From Ferroglobus sp964463865 (lineage in GTDB: Archaea > Halobacteriota > Archaeoglobi > Archaeoglobales > Archaeoglobaceae), in assembly GCA_964463865.1 (NCBI GenBank), contig CAYXDX010000017.1, positions 1 through 24,169 of the forward strand: 24,169 bases of DNA. Direction: 5' to 3'. The notes under the pieces were generated by a model. The model was not told the origin of the DNA. It worked only from the letters and a program-made list of their open reading frames with translations, and did no database searches. Within the stretch, counting starts at the first letter, position 1; every line of letters starts with the position of its first letter. Below, in pieces: positions 13,616 through 21,613 of the stretch. The position numbers were made by a program, and so were the translations under genes.

Positions 13616-14481
13616 TTCTTCACAATTTCTTCGAGAGTTTGCTTTAAATCTCTTTCTATTCCGTAACTCTTCTTGAAATACTTCAGGACGTTTTCGACGT
13701 CTCTCCTTAGAATTTCCTCACTACCCTCGTCACCTCTCTCCATGTGCTGGGGAAAGTCGATGAAGTAAACGCCACTCTCGTTCACGAGTATGTTGAACTG
13801 GCTCAGGTCTCCGTGTATTATTCCGAGGTCGAACATCTTCTTCACTTCTTCTATGATGATTTCGAGAACTTCTTCCGGGTTTTTCAGCCTGACCTTGTAA
13901 AGCTCTTTAGCGTCTATCAGCTCCATCAAAACCGCGTTACCTTCCCACGCGATGGGTTTTGGAACGGAAACTTTTCCGTAAAGCTTTTTCAAGGCCTGAA
14001 ACTCCCTCTTAGCAGATCTAACCGTCAAAACCGTGTAGTGCAGCGTCCCGTAATCTCTCTTCTCTTTTACCTTCTTGAAGCTCGGGTAACCGACTCTGTG
14101 GAACTTTAAAACCGCTTCCTCCCCGTTAGATATTACAGCGTAGACGACGCTCTCCTTACCCTCTCCGATCAAGCTTCCGAGTTGCTCGACTTTACCCCTC
14201 TCGACGAGTCTCTTCAGAGAGTAGACACTCAAACCCTTGAAAGTAAACGCGGTTCCGAGGTAGTCCGTGTACTTGTTCTCAAGTAGCCTCAGCGAAGCTA
14301 ACCTCTTCAGCTTTCCTTCGAGCTCTTCTTCCGTGAGGTTTACTTCCCTGATTATCGCGTGAGAGGGGACGTATTCGAAGTCCCACATGTTCTTGAACAC
14401 GGCTCCGAGTATCTTCCAGTCGAGCTTTTTCAACGAAAGGTAGACTTCCGCGAGGTCTTTCACAGAGACATTTTTAAGCAA
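13612..14481 (-). CDS. rio2: Rio2-type serine/threonine protein kinase
   Basis: The protein is an archaeal Rio2 kinase/ATPase, which acts in small-subunit ribosome maturation. An N-terminal winged-helix domain (about residues 10-95) precedes the kinase domain: ATP loop GEGKESVVY (106-114), catalytic lysine VLKFH (Lys126), catalytic loop HGDLSQFN (223-230) and metal-binding IDFPQ (241-245). The longest frame starts at TTG 14481. GTG at 14463 is the better start: it matches the family's usual N-terminus (KDLAEVY) and lies about 25 bp from a TATA box at 14483-14492, giving a leaderless mRNA. Confidence 0.95.
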   Translation of the reverse strand: MLKNVSVKDLAEVYLSLKKLDWKILGAVFKNMWDFEYVPSHAIIREVNLTEEELEGKLKRLASLRLLENKYTDYLGTAFTFKGLSVYSLKRLVERGKVEQLGSLIGEGKESVVYAVISNGEEAVLKFHRVGYPSFKKVKEKRDYGTLHYTVLTVRSAKREFQALKKLYGKVSVPKPIAWEGNAVLMELIDAKELYKVRLKNPEEVLEIIIEEVKKMFDLGIIHGDLSQFNILVNESGVYFIDFPQHMERGDEGSEEILRRDVENVLKYFKKSYGIERDLKQTLEEIVKK

Positions 14482-14499
14482 CCGATATAAAAGTTGTTT
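14464..14499. promoter_or_regulatory. Interleaved leaderless promoters, rio2 and ttuA/ncsA
   Basis: The minus-strand TATA (GATATAAAAG, 14483-14492) predicts a start near GTG 14463 of rio2. The plus-strand TATA (TTTTTAAGC, 14471-14479) predicts a start near GTG 14500 of the tRNA thiolase gene. Longer gene starts at 14481 and 14494 would leave only 12 bp for both promoters. Confidence 0.45.
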
Positions 14500-15408
14500 G
14501 TGCGCTGTTCGATGTGTTCAGCAGAAGCGGTTTACTACCAGAGACACTCTTCGCGGCACCTGTGCAGGAAGCACTTCCTGAGAGACTTCTACAGGCGCGT
14601 CAAGAGAGCCATTATAAAGTATAAAATGATCGAGAGAGACGAGAGAATAGCGATAGCGATGAGCGGAGGAAAGGACAGCGTAACGCTCGCTCACACGCTG
14701 ACAGAACTCTACGGAGATCGCAGAGACATAGAGCTTTTTGCCATAACGATCGACGAGGGGATAGAAGGCTACAGACCGCCGACCATAGAAATCGCGAGAA
14801 AAGTTTGCAAAGAGCTCGGAATCGAGCACGTCGTCGTTTCGTTTAGAGACGAGGTAGGAATGGACCTCGACGAGATGGTGAAAGTCGGAGGCAGAAACGC
14901 TTGCACCTACTGTGGAGTCTTCAGAAAGTATTTGCTGAACAAAACTGCAAGAGAGCTTGACGCCACGAAGCTCGCAACCGGCCACAACCTCGACGACGAA
15001 ACCCAGACGATACTCCTCAACTTTCTCAACGCGGACATAGAGAGACTCGCGAGACTCGTCCCACAGAGGGTGCAGAAAGGTCTCGTGTACAGGATAAAGC
15101 CCCTCAGAGAGATCTACGAGAAGGAGGTCGTGGTTTACGCGATCCTCAACAATCTGCCAGTAATCCTCGACGAGTGTCCGTATTCGCGTTTTCCCGCGAG
15201 AGCGATCGTCAGGGACTTCATTTACGAGTTCGAAAAGAGATACCCCGGAAGAAAGTTCTCGATAATGAGGAGCTTCGAGGAGCTATTACCCTGCCTTCAC
15301 AAGATGTTCCCCCAAATAGACCTCGGATCTTGTAAAATTTGCGGAGAGCCCACGCCAAGAGAAATATGTAAAGCGTGTGAGCTGAAAAAAGAGCTCGGAA
15401 TTATTTAG
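14494..15408 (+). CDS. tRNA 2-thiolation enzyme, TtuA/NcsA family
   Basis: This protein of up to 304 aa adenylates and thiolates uridine in tRNA. It has an N-terminal zinc site (Cys5, Cys8, Cys24, His27), the PP-loop SGGKDS (57-62), Cys137 and Cys140 in ACTYCG and Cys228 in ECPYS, which in this family hold a [4Fe-4S] cluster, and a C-terminal zinc ribbon (Cys280, Cys283, Cys292, Cys295). ATGHNLDDETQT is the second nucleotide-binding segment. Whether it modifies position 34 or 54 cannot be told. TTG 14494 gives the longest frame; GTG 14500 keeps the first zinc motif and fits a leaderless start. The 3' end overlaps the convergent DUF373 gene by 8 nt. Confidence 0.92.
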   Translation: MFVRCSMCSAEAVYYQRHSSRHLCRKHFLRDFYRRVKRAIIKYKMIERDERIAIAMSGGKDSVTLAHTLTELYGDRRDIELFAITIDEGIEGYRPPTIEIARKVCKELGIEHVVVSFRDEVGMDLDEMVKVGGRNACTYCGVFRKYLLNKTARELDATKLATGHNLDDETQTILLNFLNADIERLARLVPQRVQKGLVYRIKPLREIYEKEVVVYAILNNLPVILDECPYSRFPARAIVRDFIYEFEKRYPGRKFSIMRSFEELLPCLHKMFPQIDLGSCKICGEPTPREICKACELKKELGII

Positions 15409-16456
15409 TTCTCGAGATGAAAACCCCGAAGAGCGAAAGGAGTATCGCTCCGAAGATTGAGTATAGGAAGTCGGAAATCGCCTTGTCTCCGAGCTCAGAA
15501 AAGTAGTTGCTCCACGACAAAATCATCACGCTCGAACCGTAGAAGAGCATTCCCGCAGAGACTATGAAGAACGGAGACGCGAGAGACCTCCTAACGTTCT
15601 TGCCTTCAAGTATTCCGTCGACTATTCTGCCGAAGGCCACGAAAAGCAGAGCTCCGACGATCCACCATATCGCCCCGTAAACGAAGGACGTGACGAGTAT
15701 GATTACGCCAGCCGCCACTGGCTGGTTGTAGACCTTCCAGAAGGTGTTGAAACCCTGTATCAGACCGGCTATGAATATGAGCGTTGCCGTTAAGTTCGTT
15801 ATGAACGTTATTCTTCCCTCGTATATGGACGTTCTGAGGCTTTCGAGCGTCCTCTCTATGTAATTCTCCATTCCGTAAGCTTTCAAAACCATGTAGGATC
15901 CGAGAATGAGGAGGATTCCTCCAGCAGCCATGTAAGATTTACCCGTAAGCGTGAGAACCGCGTATACTATCAGAATCAACCCGAGAGGGGCAAGCGTCGC
16001 TCTTGCTATCTTAGGATCCTCTATCAGCCTCTTGAGAAGATAGTAAGTGCTCTCGATCGTCTTACTCTGCTTAACGACGACTCTGTTGACGCTGTCTATC
16101 TTAAAGCGGGACGAGATTATGGGTAGAACGAACTCGTCTTCCGACCCGTCGGTTACCACGATGACTTCTTCGACGCTCATCATCTTTTTCAGCTGATCGA
16201 GTTCGTTTGCTATTTTCGTGTCCGAAACGACTCCAACTGCTTCGTCTCCAGACACGATCGCGACCTCGACGTCTTCCTTCATTTCGTCAAACAGCTTCAC
16301 GGCCTGAAAAATAGCATTGACGTCGCTGTCTTCCGGATCTGCAAGTGCCAGCTTTACGGCAGCTTCCAAACACTTCTCTCTACCTACCACGGGCGTTTTA
16401 ACCCTCGCTTTCCGCCCGACGTCGTCATCTCTGTCGATGACGAGTATCAGTTTCAT
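15401..16456 (-). CDS. DUF373 family membrane protein
   Basis: The 351-aa protein has a soluble N-terminal domain of about 170-190 residues starting MKLILVIDRDDDVGRKA, with VVGREKCLEAAVKLALADPEDSD soon after, characteristic of archaeal DUF373. Six or so transmembrane segments fill the C-terminal half. The function is unknown; the N-terminal domain may bind a ligand or metal, judging by its Asp-rich start. The open frame continues to 16705, but that upstream part is an antisense shadow of the neighbouring oxidoreductase gene. ATG 16456 is preceded at about 27 bp by a TATA-like GTTTATATTG, so it is probably leaderless. Confidence 0.88.
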   Translation of the reverse strand: MKLILVIDRDDDVGRKARVKTPVVGREKCLEAAVKLALADPEDSDVNAIFQAVKLFDEMKEDVEVAIVSGDEAVGVVSDTKIANELDQLKKMMSVEEVIVVTDGSEDEFVLPIISSRFKIDSVNRVVVKQSKTIESTYYLLKRLIEDPKIARATLAPLGLILIVYAVLTLTGKSYMAAGGILLILGSYMVLKAYGMENYIERTLESLRTSIYEGRITFITNLTATLIFIAGLIQGFNTFWKVYNQPVAAGVIILVTSFVYGAIWWIVGALLFVAFGRIVDGILEGKNVRRSLASPFFIVSAGMLFYGSSVMILSWSNYFSELGDKAISDFLYSIFGAILLSLFGVFISRTK

Positions 16457-16522
16457 TCGAGACTTTAGTCTCCCGAAAACAATATAAACGTTTTTAAAGC
16501 CGTGAGTTTGCGTAATCTTAGC
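16457..16522. promoter_or_regulatory. Divergent promoters, DUF373 and oxidoreductase operon
   Basis: CAATATAAAC (about 16478-16487) fits the minus-strand DUF373 start; GTTTTTAAAG (about 16489-16498) fits a plus-strand start near ATG 16523. Both genes would be leaderless. Confidence 0.45.
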
Positions 16523-17026
16523 ATGATCGAAATAAAGATAGTCAGCAGAGGAGGTCAGGGCGGAGTTACCGCGGCAAGAACGGTAGCAAGAGCTGCTCTG
16601 CACGAAGGAATTTACTCCCAGGCCATTCCGCAGTTCGGAGCTGAGAGGCGAGGAGCGAGAGTTTACTCTTACGTGAGAATTTCGGATAGGCCAATCAGGA
16701 GGCACACGAAAGTTACAAATCCAAAAATATCGGTCTACTTCGACAAAAAACTGATCGAAAGTGACGAAGCGGAAGTAAAACTCGTAAACGGATACGTGGA
16801 AGGTTTTTACTGCGTGAACGCCAACGAGATAGCCGAAGAGTTCGGCCTCGTGTCGTCCGGATGGTATTTAATAAGCGCGGTAATGAGCGGCGCACTTGCA
16901 AGAATTCTCGATTTCAACCTCGAAAGCGTCGAAAGAGCCGTGAAAGAAGAGTTCTCGACTAAAAAAAGAGAAAATGTTCTCGCCGCGAGAAAAGGTTACG
17001 AGGTGGTATCGTGCTCGAAAGTCTGA
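16523..17026 (+). CDS. 2-oxoacid:ferredoxin oxidoreductase, gamma subunit
   Basis: The 167-aa protein matches the gamma (PorC/VorC/KorC) subunit of archaeal CoA-dependent 2-oxoacid oxidoreductases. It has IVSRGGQGGVTAARTVA near the N-terminus, QFGAERRGARVYSYVRIS, and later GALARILDFNLESVERAV. ATG 16523 is preferred over GTG 16502 because a TATA-like block lies about 28 bp before it. It is the first of four subunit genes in the order gamma, delta, alpha, beta. Substrate (pyruvate, branched-chain or other 2-oxoacid) cannot be decided. Confidence 0.93.
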   Translation: MIEIKIVSRGGQGGVTAARTVARAALHEGIYSQAIPQFGAERRGARVYSYVRISDRPIRRHTKVTNPKISVYFDKKLIESDEAEVKLVNGYVEGFYCVNANEIAEEFGLVSSGWYLISAVMSGALARILDFNLESVERAVKEEFSTKKRENVLAARKGYEVVSCSKV

Positions 17027-17259
17027 TCTCCCGCCCGAAAGTCGGTTCAGCAGGAAAAACCGGAGAGTGGAGGGTGTTTAAACCCGTGGTGAATCACGAG
17101 CTTTGCGTTCTCTGTCTCGAGTGCTACGATTACTGCCCCGAAAACGTCGTAAGCGTCGTAAACGGAAAGGTGGTTATAGATTACGAATACTGCAAGGGGT
17201 GTCTCGTGTGCGCAAACTTGTGCAAGATGGGAGCCATAGAAGTAACGAGAGAAGGTTAG
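17011..17259 (+). CDS. 2-oxoacid:ferredoxin oxidoreductase, delta (ferredoxin) subunit
   Basis: The 82-aa protein is a two-cluster ferredoxin subunit. Its N-terminus has RPKVGSAGKTGEWRVFKPVV, typical of PorD/VorD. The cluster-binding cysteines are 32, 35, 38, 42 and 61, 64, 67, 71 (CVLCLECYDYC and CKGCLVCANLC), giving two [4Fe-4S] clusters. The GTG start overlaps the gamma gene by 16 nt and follows GAGGTGG at good spacing. Confidence 0.95.
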   Translation: MLESLISRPKVGSAGKTGEWRVFKPVVNHELCVLCLECYDYCPENVVSVVNGKVVIDYEYCKGCLVCANLCKMGAIEVTREG

Positions 17260-18335
17260 CGCTCCTGAACGGAAACCAAGCCGTTGCAGAAGCGGTAAAA
17301 CTTGCTAAACCAGACGTCATAGCCGCGTATCCGATTACGCCCCAGACACCCGTTGTAGAGGAACTGGCAAAAGCTGTGGCAAGTGGAGAGCTTACGGCAG
17401 AGTTCGTGAACGTCGAATCCGAATACTCCGCTCTTTCGCTCGTTTTCGGCGCTGCGCTAACTGGAGCCCGCGTCTTTACCGCTACATCGAGCCACGGACT
17501 CGCTTACATGTTCGAGATGTGCTGGTGGGTTGCCGGGTCGAGGGTTCCGCTGGTAATGGCCGTCGCGACGAGGTCGATAGGGGCTCCGTGGAACATACAC
17601 GCAGATCACTCGGACATCATGCTTCTAAGAGACGTGGGCTGGATAATAGCGATGGCCGAAAGCTCTCAGGAGTGTTTCGACCTTACCTTACTCGGATTCC
17701 CCGTTAGCGAGGAGCTGAACATCCCGTATTCGATCGGATACGACGCGTTCATGATAAGTCACACCTCGGAAGTCGTCGAGCTGAGAGACGTCGAAATTCC
17801 GGAAAGAAAACAGGCTTACAAAATCCTCCCCGGAGAGGAGATTTCGCTCAACGCCGTCACGGTTGGAAAGGCGAGGCACGAAGCGAGAAAGAGCCTGATG
17901 AAGGACCTCGAAAAGTCCGGAAAGGAGATCGAAAAAATCGGCAGAAAGATGTTCGGGGACTTCAGCTTAACAGAGAAGTACAGACTCGACGACGCGGACT
18001 TCGTAGTTATAATAGCCGGAGGATGGAGCGGAGACTTCAAAGACGCGATAGACGAGCTGAGAGAGGATGGAATAAAAATAGGCATGTTGAGGTTAAAATT
18101 CGTAAGACCCTTTCCCGTGAAAGACGTGAAAAAGATTTCTGGAGAAGTTCTCGTAGTTGACAGATCTGCCGTCCACAGGTTCGGGGGTATCTGCAGCGAC
18201 GTCAAGACGATAATTCCCGACGCGAAAAACGTTATAGCTGCCCTCGGCGGCTACGACATAAGCTACGAAGAAGTGAAAATGCTTCTTGAAAGGTTCGTAA
18301 ACGGTAAAATGAGCGAGGTGGAGTGGTATCCATGA
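17220..18335 (+). CDS. 2-oxoacid:ferredoxin oxidoreductase, alpha subunit
   Basis: This protein of about 370 aa has the alpha-subunit start LLNGNQAVAEAVKLAKPDVIAAYPITPQT, shown here in two parts as NGNQAVAEAVKLAKP and DVIAAYPITPQT, then FVNVESEYSALSLVFGAAL and TATSSHGLAYMFEM. It forms the thiamine-diphosphate site with the beta subunit. The homology begins near 17256, where there is no ATG, GTG or TTG; nearby codons are TTA 17256 and CTG 17265. The nearest canonical in-frame codon is GTG 17220, within the ferredoxin gene, and I used it as the start; the true start may be downstream. The stop overlaps the beta ATG (ATGA). Confidence 0.92.
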   Translation: MQDGSHRSNERRLALLNGNQAVAEAVKLAKPDVIAAYPITPQTPVVEELAKAVASGELTAEFVNVESEYSALSLVFGAALTGARVFTATSSHGLAYMFEMCWWVAGSRVPLVMAVATRSIGAPWNIHADHSDIMLLRDVGWIIAMAESSQECFDLTLLGFPVSEELNIPYSIGYDAFMISHTSEVVELRDVEIPERKQAYKILPGEEISLNAVTVGKARHEARKSLMKDLEKSGKEIEKIGRKMFGDFSLTEKYRLDDADFVVIIAGGWSGDFKDAIDELREDGIKIGMLRLKFVRPFPVKDVKKISGEVLVVDRSAVHRFGGICSDVKTIIPDAKNVIAALGGYDISYEEVKMLLERFVNGKMSEVEWYP

Positions 18336-19168
18336 TTCTCCCGGGAAACGCGAGCTGTCACGGTTGTCCGATAACGATAGCTATGAAGACCCTCGAAGAG
18401 ATAGAGAACCCCGTGGTTCTAATGCCAGCAAGCTGCTCCACGGTCATAGCCGGAATTCACCCGAACTCAGCGTTGAGACTGCCAGTAGTTCACGTTCCGT
18501 TCCCTTCAACTCCGTCGGTAGCTGCGGGGATGAGCAGGGGTTACAAGAAGCTCGGAATAAAAGCGAACGTGGTCGCCTGGATGGGTGACGGGTCCGTAGA
18601 CATAAGCTACTCAGCTTTAAACGCGATAGCGACAAGAAACGAGGACGTGATCGTCGTAGTAGTGGACAACGAAGCCTACATGAACACTGGAAATCAAAGC
18701 AGCTTTTCCACGCCGAAATTCGCGATAACCACCACAGATCCTGCCGGAAAAAAGGAAGAAAGAAGGAGCGTCTCGCTTTCTCTGATGAATTACGGATACG
18801 TCGCGACGGCTTCGATCGGTTATTTGAAGGATCTCAGGTCAAAAATGAGGAAGGCGAGCGACAAGGAAGGTTTCAGGCTGATCCACATTCACTGCCCCTG
18901 TCCGCCAGGGTGGAGGTTCGACTCGTCAAAGACTGTAGAGGTCGCAAGGCTCGCCGTGGAAACTCTCTTCTGGATAATCTGGGAAAAAGACGGAAAGCTG
19001 AAGATTTCGGAAATCAGCAAGAGAGCTTACAAAAACAGACTGCCAGCGGAAAGCTACATAAAATTGCAGGGAAGGTTCAAGAATCTGACAGAAGAGGAAA
19101 TAAAGTCCCTCGAAAGAGAGGCTGTTAGAGAATTCGAAAGAATTCTGGCAATGGAGGGCTTGGAATGA
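18332..19168 (+). CDS. 2-oxoacid:ferredoxin oxidoreductase, beta subunit
   Basis: The 278-aa protein is the thiamine-diphosphate-binding beta subunit. It has MGDGSVDISYSALNAIATRN, with GDG about 85-87, followed by VDNEAYMNTGNQ. Cysteines 9 and 12 (NASCHGC), 35 (PASCST) and 188 or 190 (HCPCPPGW) fit the cluster ligands of PorB-type subunits. The ATG at 18332 is preceded by GAGGTGGAG; a longer GTG start at 18323 adds three residues but overlaps that site. The stop overlaps the purP ATG, so purP is translationally coupled. Confidence 0.95.
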   Translation: MILPGNASCHGCPITIAMKTLEEIENPVVLMPASCSTVIAGIHPNSALRLPVVHVPFPSTPSVAAGMSRGYKKLGIKANVVAWMGDGSVDISYSALNAIATRNEDVIVVVVDNEAYMNTGNQSSFSTPKFAITTTDPAGKKEERRSVSLSLMNYGYVATASIGYLKDLRSKMRKASDKEGFRLIHIHCPCPPGWRFDSSKTVEVARLAVETLFWIIWEKDGKLKISEISKRAYKNRLPAESYIKLQGRFKNLTEEEIKSLEREAVREFERILAMEGLE

Positions 19169-20235
19169 GGGACGAGATTCTGAGAATTCTGAACGGCTAC
19201 GACAAAGATGGCATAACCATAGCAACTCTCGGAAGTCACTCGGCGCTGAACATCCTCAAAGGCGCAAAAGAAGAGGGATTCAAGACGATATGCATCGCAA
19301 GAAGGAAAGAGAAGATTATTTACGAGTCCTTCGGCGTTGCCGACGAAATCTGGACGATCAGCGACTTCAGGGAGCTGCTCAGGGAAGACGTCCAGAAAAA
19401 GCTGCGGGAAAGAAATGCCATACTAATACCGCACGGATCGTTCAACGCCTACATAGGCAAATTTGACGAGTTGAAAGTTCCCATATTCGGAAACCGGGTT
19501 TTAATGGAGTGGGAAACGGTAAGGGAGCATCAGGAGAGGTGGCTAAAGGATGCCGGACTGAGGATGCCGAAAACGTTCAGCTCGCCAGAAGAGATCGATC
19601 GACTCGTCATAGTGAAGTATCCCGGAGCGAAGGGTGGAAAAGGTTACTTCTTAGCGACGAGCTACGACGACTTCAAAAGGAAAGCCAAAAAACTCGTCGA
19701 ATCCGGAATAATAAGCGAAAAAGACGTTTCAAACGCGTTCATACAGGAGTTCATCGTCGGTGCAAACGTTTACTTCTCGTTCTTCTACTCGCCGGTGTTC
19801 AGGCGGGTCGAACTTATAAGCATAGACAGAAGATACGAAAGCAACGCCGACGGAATTGGAAGAATTCCGGCAGACATTCAGCTCAGCAGCGGCGTAACTC
19901 CAACTTTTACGGTAGTCGGAAACTTCCCGATCGTTTTGAGAGAAAGTATGCTCGCAGAAGTTCTCGAGGCTGGGAGGAAAGTTTACGAGCAGTCGAAAAA
20001 GATAGCGCACCCAGGCATGGTCGGACCGTTCTGTCTGGAAAGCGTGATAAACGAGGAAGGAAAAATATACTTTTTCGAAATCTCCGCGCGAATCGTTGCT
20101 GGAACGAACGTCGGAATTCCGTCCTCTCCTTACAGCTACATACTCTTCGGAGAAAACATGTATATGGGCAGGAGAATCGCGAGAGAAATAAAGCTCGGCA
20201 TCGAGAAAGAGATGTTAGAAGAAATGGTCTACTGA
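19165..20235 (+). CDS. purP: FAICAR synthetase (formate-dependent)
   Basis: The 356-aa protein is the archaeal PurP, which uses ATP and formate to turn AICAR into FAICAR in purine synthesis, replacing the folate enzyme. It is ATP-grasp-like. Seen here are ATLGSHSALNILKGAKEEGF near the N-terminus, VKYPGAKGGKGYFLA, and the C-terminal FFEISARIVAGTNVG with the metal-binding Glu. Length is typical. It overlaps the oxidoreductase beta gene by ATGA and is the last gene of that operon. Its 3' end overlaps cofC by 7 nt. Confidence 0.95.
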   Translation: MRDEILRILNGYDKDGITIATLGSHSALNILKGAKEEGFKTICIARRKEKIIYESFGVADEIWTISDFRELLREDVQKKLRERNAILIPHGSFNAYIGKFDELKVPIFGNRVLMEWETVREHQERWLKDAGLRMPKTFSSPEEIDRLVIVKYPGAKGGKGYFLATSYDDFKRKAKKLVESGIISEKDVSNAFIQEFIVGANVYFSFFYSPVFRRVELISIDRRYESNADGIGRIPADIQLSSGVTPTFTVVGNFPIVLRESMLAEVLEAGRKVYEQSKKIAHPGMVGPFCLESVINEEGKIYFFEISARIVAGTNVGIPSSPYSYILFGENMYMGRRIAREIKLGIEKEMLEEMVY

Positions 20236-20834
20236 ACTCTCCTGAGCTTCGGCTCTTTTTCGGAGTAGTCCACGTAGAAACCTATGCTCTCCAAGTATTC
20301 GTAGCTCTGTTTTCCCTTCCCGTGTATCATCAGCTCAAGTAGATCGCTCTCGTCGTCGATGTCGACGCTCGCGTAAAACGAGTCAAAGACTTCGAATTTT
20401 AAGCCGAGCTTTTCGCATATTTTGACGTGTTTGACGAAGCTTCCGTAGTGGTAAGAGGTGTAAAAATCCCTGCTTCTCGATAAGAGCATGTTAGTGCCAC
20501 CCTTTCTACCCGGAGCCAAAACGACGTCACCTTCAGTTTCCAAAAACCTTTTCACGATCTTTTCGTCTATCAGCGCGAGGTCCGACATGATGAACGCGGA
20601 TTCTCCCTCCTTTATTCTCGACGTTACCGCGGAGTCGAGATCTCTGGAGTCGACCTCGTGTTTAAAGTCCGCAAGCCTTTCGTCGCGGGATGTAGAAAGG
20701 ATTATCGCGTCGGGACAAGCGTCCAGAACGTCCATTAAAAGTCTGAACGCGAATTCTCTTCTTTCTTCTTCCGACATGATTTTCGAAAGGCGCGACTTCG
20801 GGTTAGTCGGTTTGAAGGGGACGAACACCTTCAT
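20229..20834 (-). CDS. cofC: 2-phospho-L-lactate guanylyltransferase
   Basis: This 201-aa protein acts in coenzyme F420 synthesis, activating 2-phospholactate (or a related 3-carbon phosphate) with GTP. It begins MKVFVPFKPTNPKSRLSKIM, the CofC nucleotide-binding start, and has FIMSDLALI and LAPGRKGGTNMLL, the family's core segments. The frame runs open to 20882, but homology and a TATA-like block at 20857-20865, about 27 bp before ATG 20834, favour the shorter, leaderless start. Confidence 0.93.
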   Translation of the reverse strand: MKVFVPFKPTNPKSRLSKIMSEEERREFAFRLLMDVLDACPDAIILSTSRDERLADFKHEVDSRDLDSAVTSRIKEGESAFIMSDLALIDEKIVKRFLETEGDVVLAPGRKGGTNMLLSRSRDFYTSYHYGSFVKHVKICEKLGLKFEVFDSFYASVDIDDESDLLELMIHGKGKQSYEYLESIGFYVDYSEKEPKLRRVQ

Positions 20835-21003
20835 CGAGTTCCAGTTGTGCACCTGAATAATAAACTTGCCGAGTTTCAACATTTTCGCTGACCCGACTCC
20901 AAGCTTACGAAACGAGACGTGCCCCGGATCGACTTTTCGTTGCAGCCCTTACCATCAATCAAGCTCCGCAAATCATTTATCTTTAAACCCAAAAACAACC
21001 CAC
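20835..21003. promoter_or_regulatory. Divergent promoters, cofC and small conserved gene
   Basis: A 169-bp gene-free stretch. The cofC TATA is at 20857-20865. CATTTATCTTTAAACC at 20973-20988 is about 25 bp before ATG 21004 on the plus strand, so that gene also looks leaderless. The middle part shows nothing I recognise. Confidence 0.45.
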
Positions 21004-21270
21004 ATGGACCTGATATGCAGATTCGTCCTAAAAGACGGTAGGATAATAGGAGAGAGCATAGACGTTCACGAGAACAGGCTCGTGATAAAGTCCGGGGAAA
21101 AATTCCTCGGCATTCCGCTCGAAGCGATAGAGAAAACTGAGGAAGATAAGATCTACGTATCAGAGTTCGATGAAAGCGACGCTCTGAAGTTCGGGGAAAA
21201 GTGGCTGGAGGAAAAGTCCAAACCGGTTTCGATGGAAGAGTTAAAGTCCTATGGCTTCGGAGGAGAGTGA
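21004..21270 (+). CDS. Small conserved archaeal protein, unknown function
   Basis: I do not recognise this 88-aa protein with confidence. The first 45 residues alternate like a small beta-barrel (ICRFVLKDGRIIGESIDVHE, then NRLVIKSGEKFLGIPLEAIE), resembling PRC- or Sm-like barrels; the C-terminal part is acidic and helical. ATG 21004 is preferred over the longer frame from 20866 because homology-like structure begins there and a TATA box lies about 25 bp upstream. It overlaps pth2 by 20 nt and so is likely cotranslated with it. Confidence 0.75.
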   Translation: MDLICRFVLKDGRIIGESIDVHENRLVIKSGEKFLGIPLEAIEKTEEDKIYVSEFDESDALKFGEKWLEEKSKPVSMEELKSYGFGGE

Positions 21271-21613
21271 ATACAAACAGGTCATAGTGGTGAGAGAGGA
21301 CCTAAACCTTTCAAGAGGAAAACTTGCTGTTCAAGTCGCTCACGCGTCGATACTCGGTTACGAGCTCGCGAGCGGCGACGTTAGAGAGAAGTGGAAAATG
21401 GAGGGTCAGAAAAAGATAGTGCTGAGGGTCAAGAACCTCGAAGAGCTGATGAAGGTGTTCGAAAAAGCGAAAAGCCTTGGTTTGCCTACAGCTTTCGTCA
21501 AAGACGCAGGCCTGACCGAAATACCTCCAGGAACCATTACCGCCGTTGTGATAGGCCCAGAAAAGTCTAAGAAGATAGACAAGGTCACAGGAAACTTGCC
21601 GCTGCTCAAATGA
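21251..21613 (+). CDS. pth2: Peptidyl-tRNA hydrolase, archaeal/eukaryal type
   Basis: The 120-aa protein is Pth2, which frees tRNA from peptidyl-tRNA that has dropped off ribosomes. It has YKQVIVVREDLNLSRGKLAVQVAHAS with the catalytic-site Lys and His, then LPTAFVKDAGLTEIPPGTIT and TAVVIGPE, all conserved. Length is normal. It overlaps the preceding small gene by 20 nt and the MFS gene by ATGA. Confidence 0.96.
   Translation: MASEESEYKQVIVVREDLNLSRGKLAVQVAHASILGYELASGDVREKWKMEGQKKIVLRVKNLEELMKVFEKAKSLGLPTAFVKDAGLTEIPPGTITAVVIGPEKSKKIDKVTGNLPLLK

Noticed and set aside
16457..16705. N-terminal extension of the DUF373 gene to 16705
   Set aside because: The added 83 residues are antisense to the oxidoreductase gamma gene and lack family similarity; the DUF373 start is at MKLILVIDRD.
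20885..20960. C/D-type small RNA in the cofC upstream gap
   Set aside because: A minus-strand TTGATGG resembles a C box, but there is no paired D box or terminal stem.
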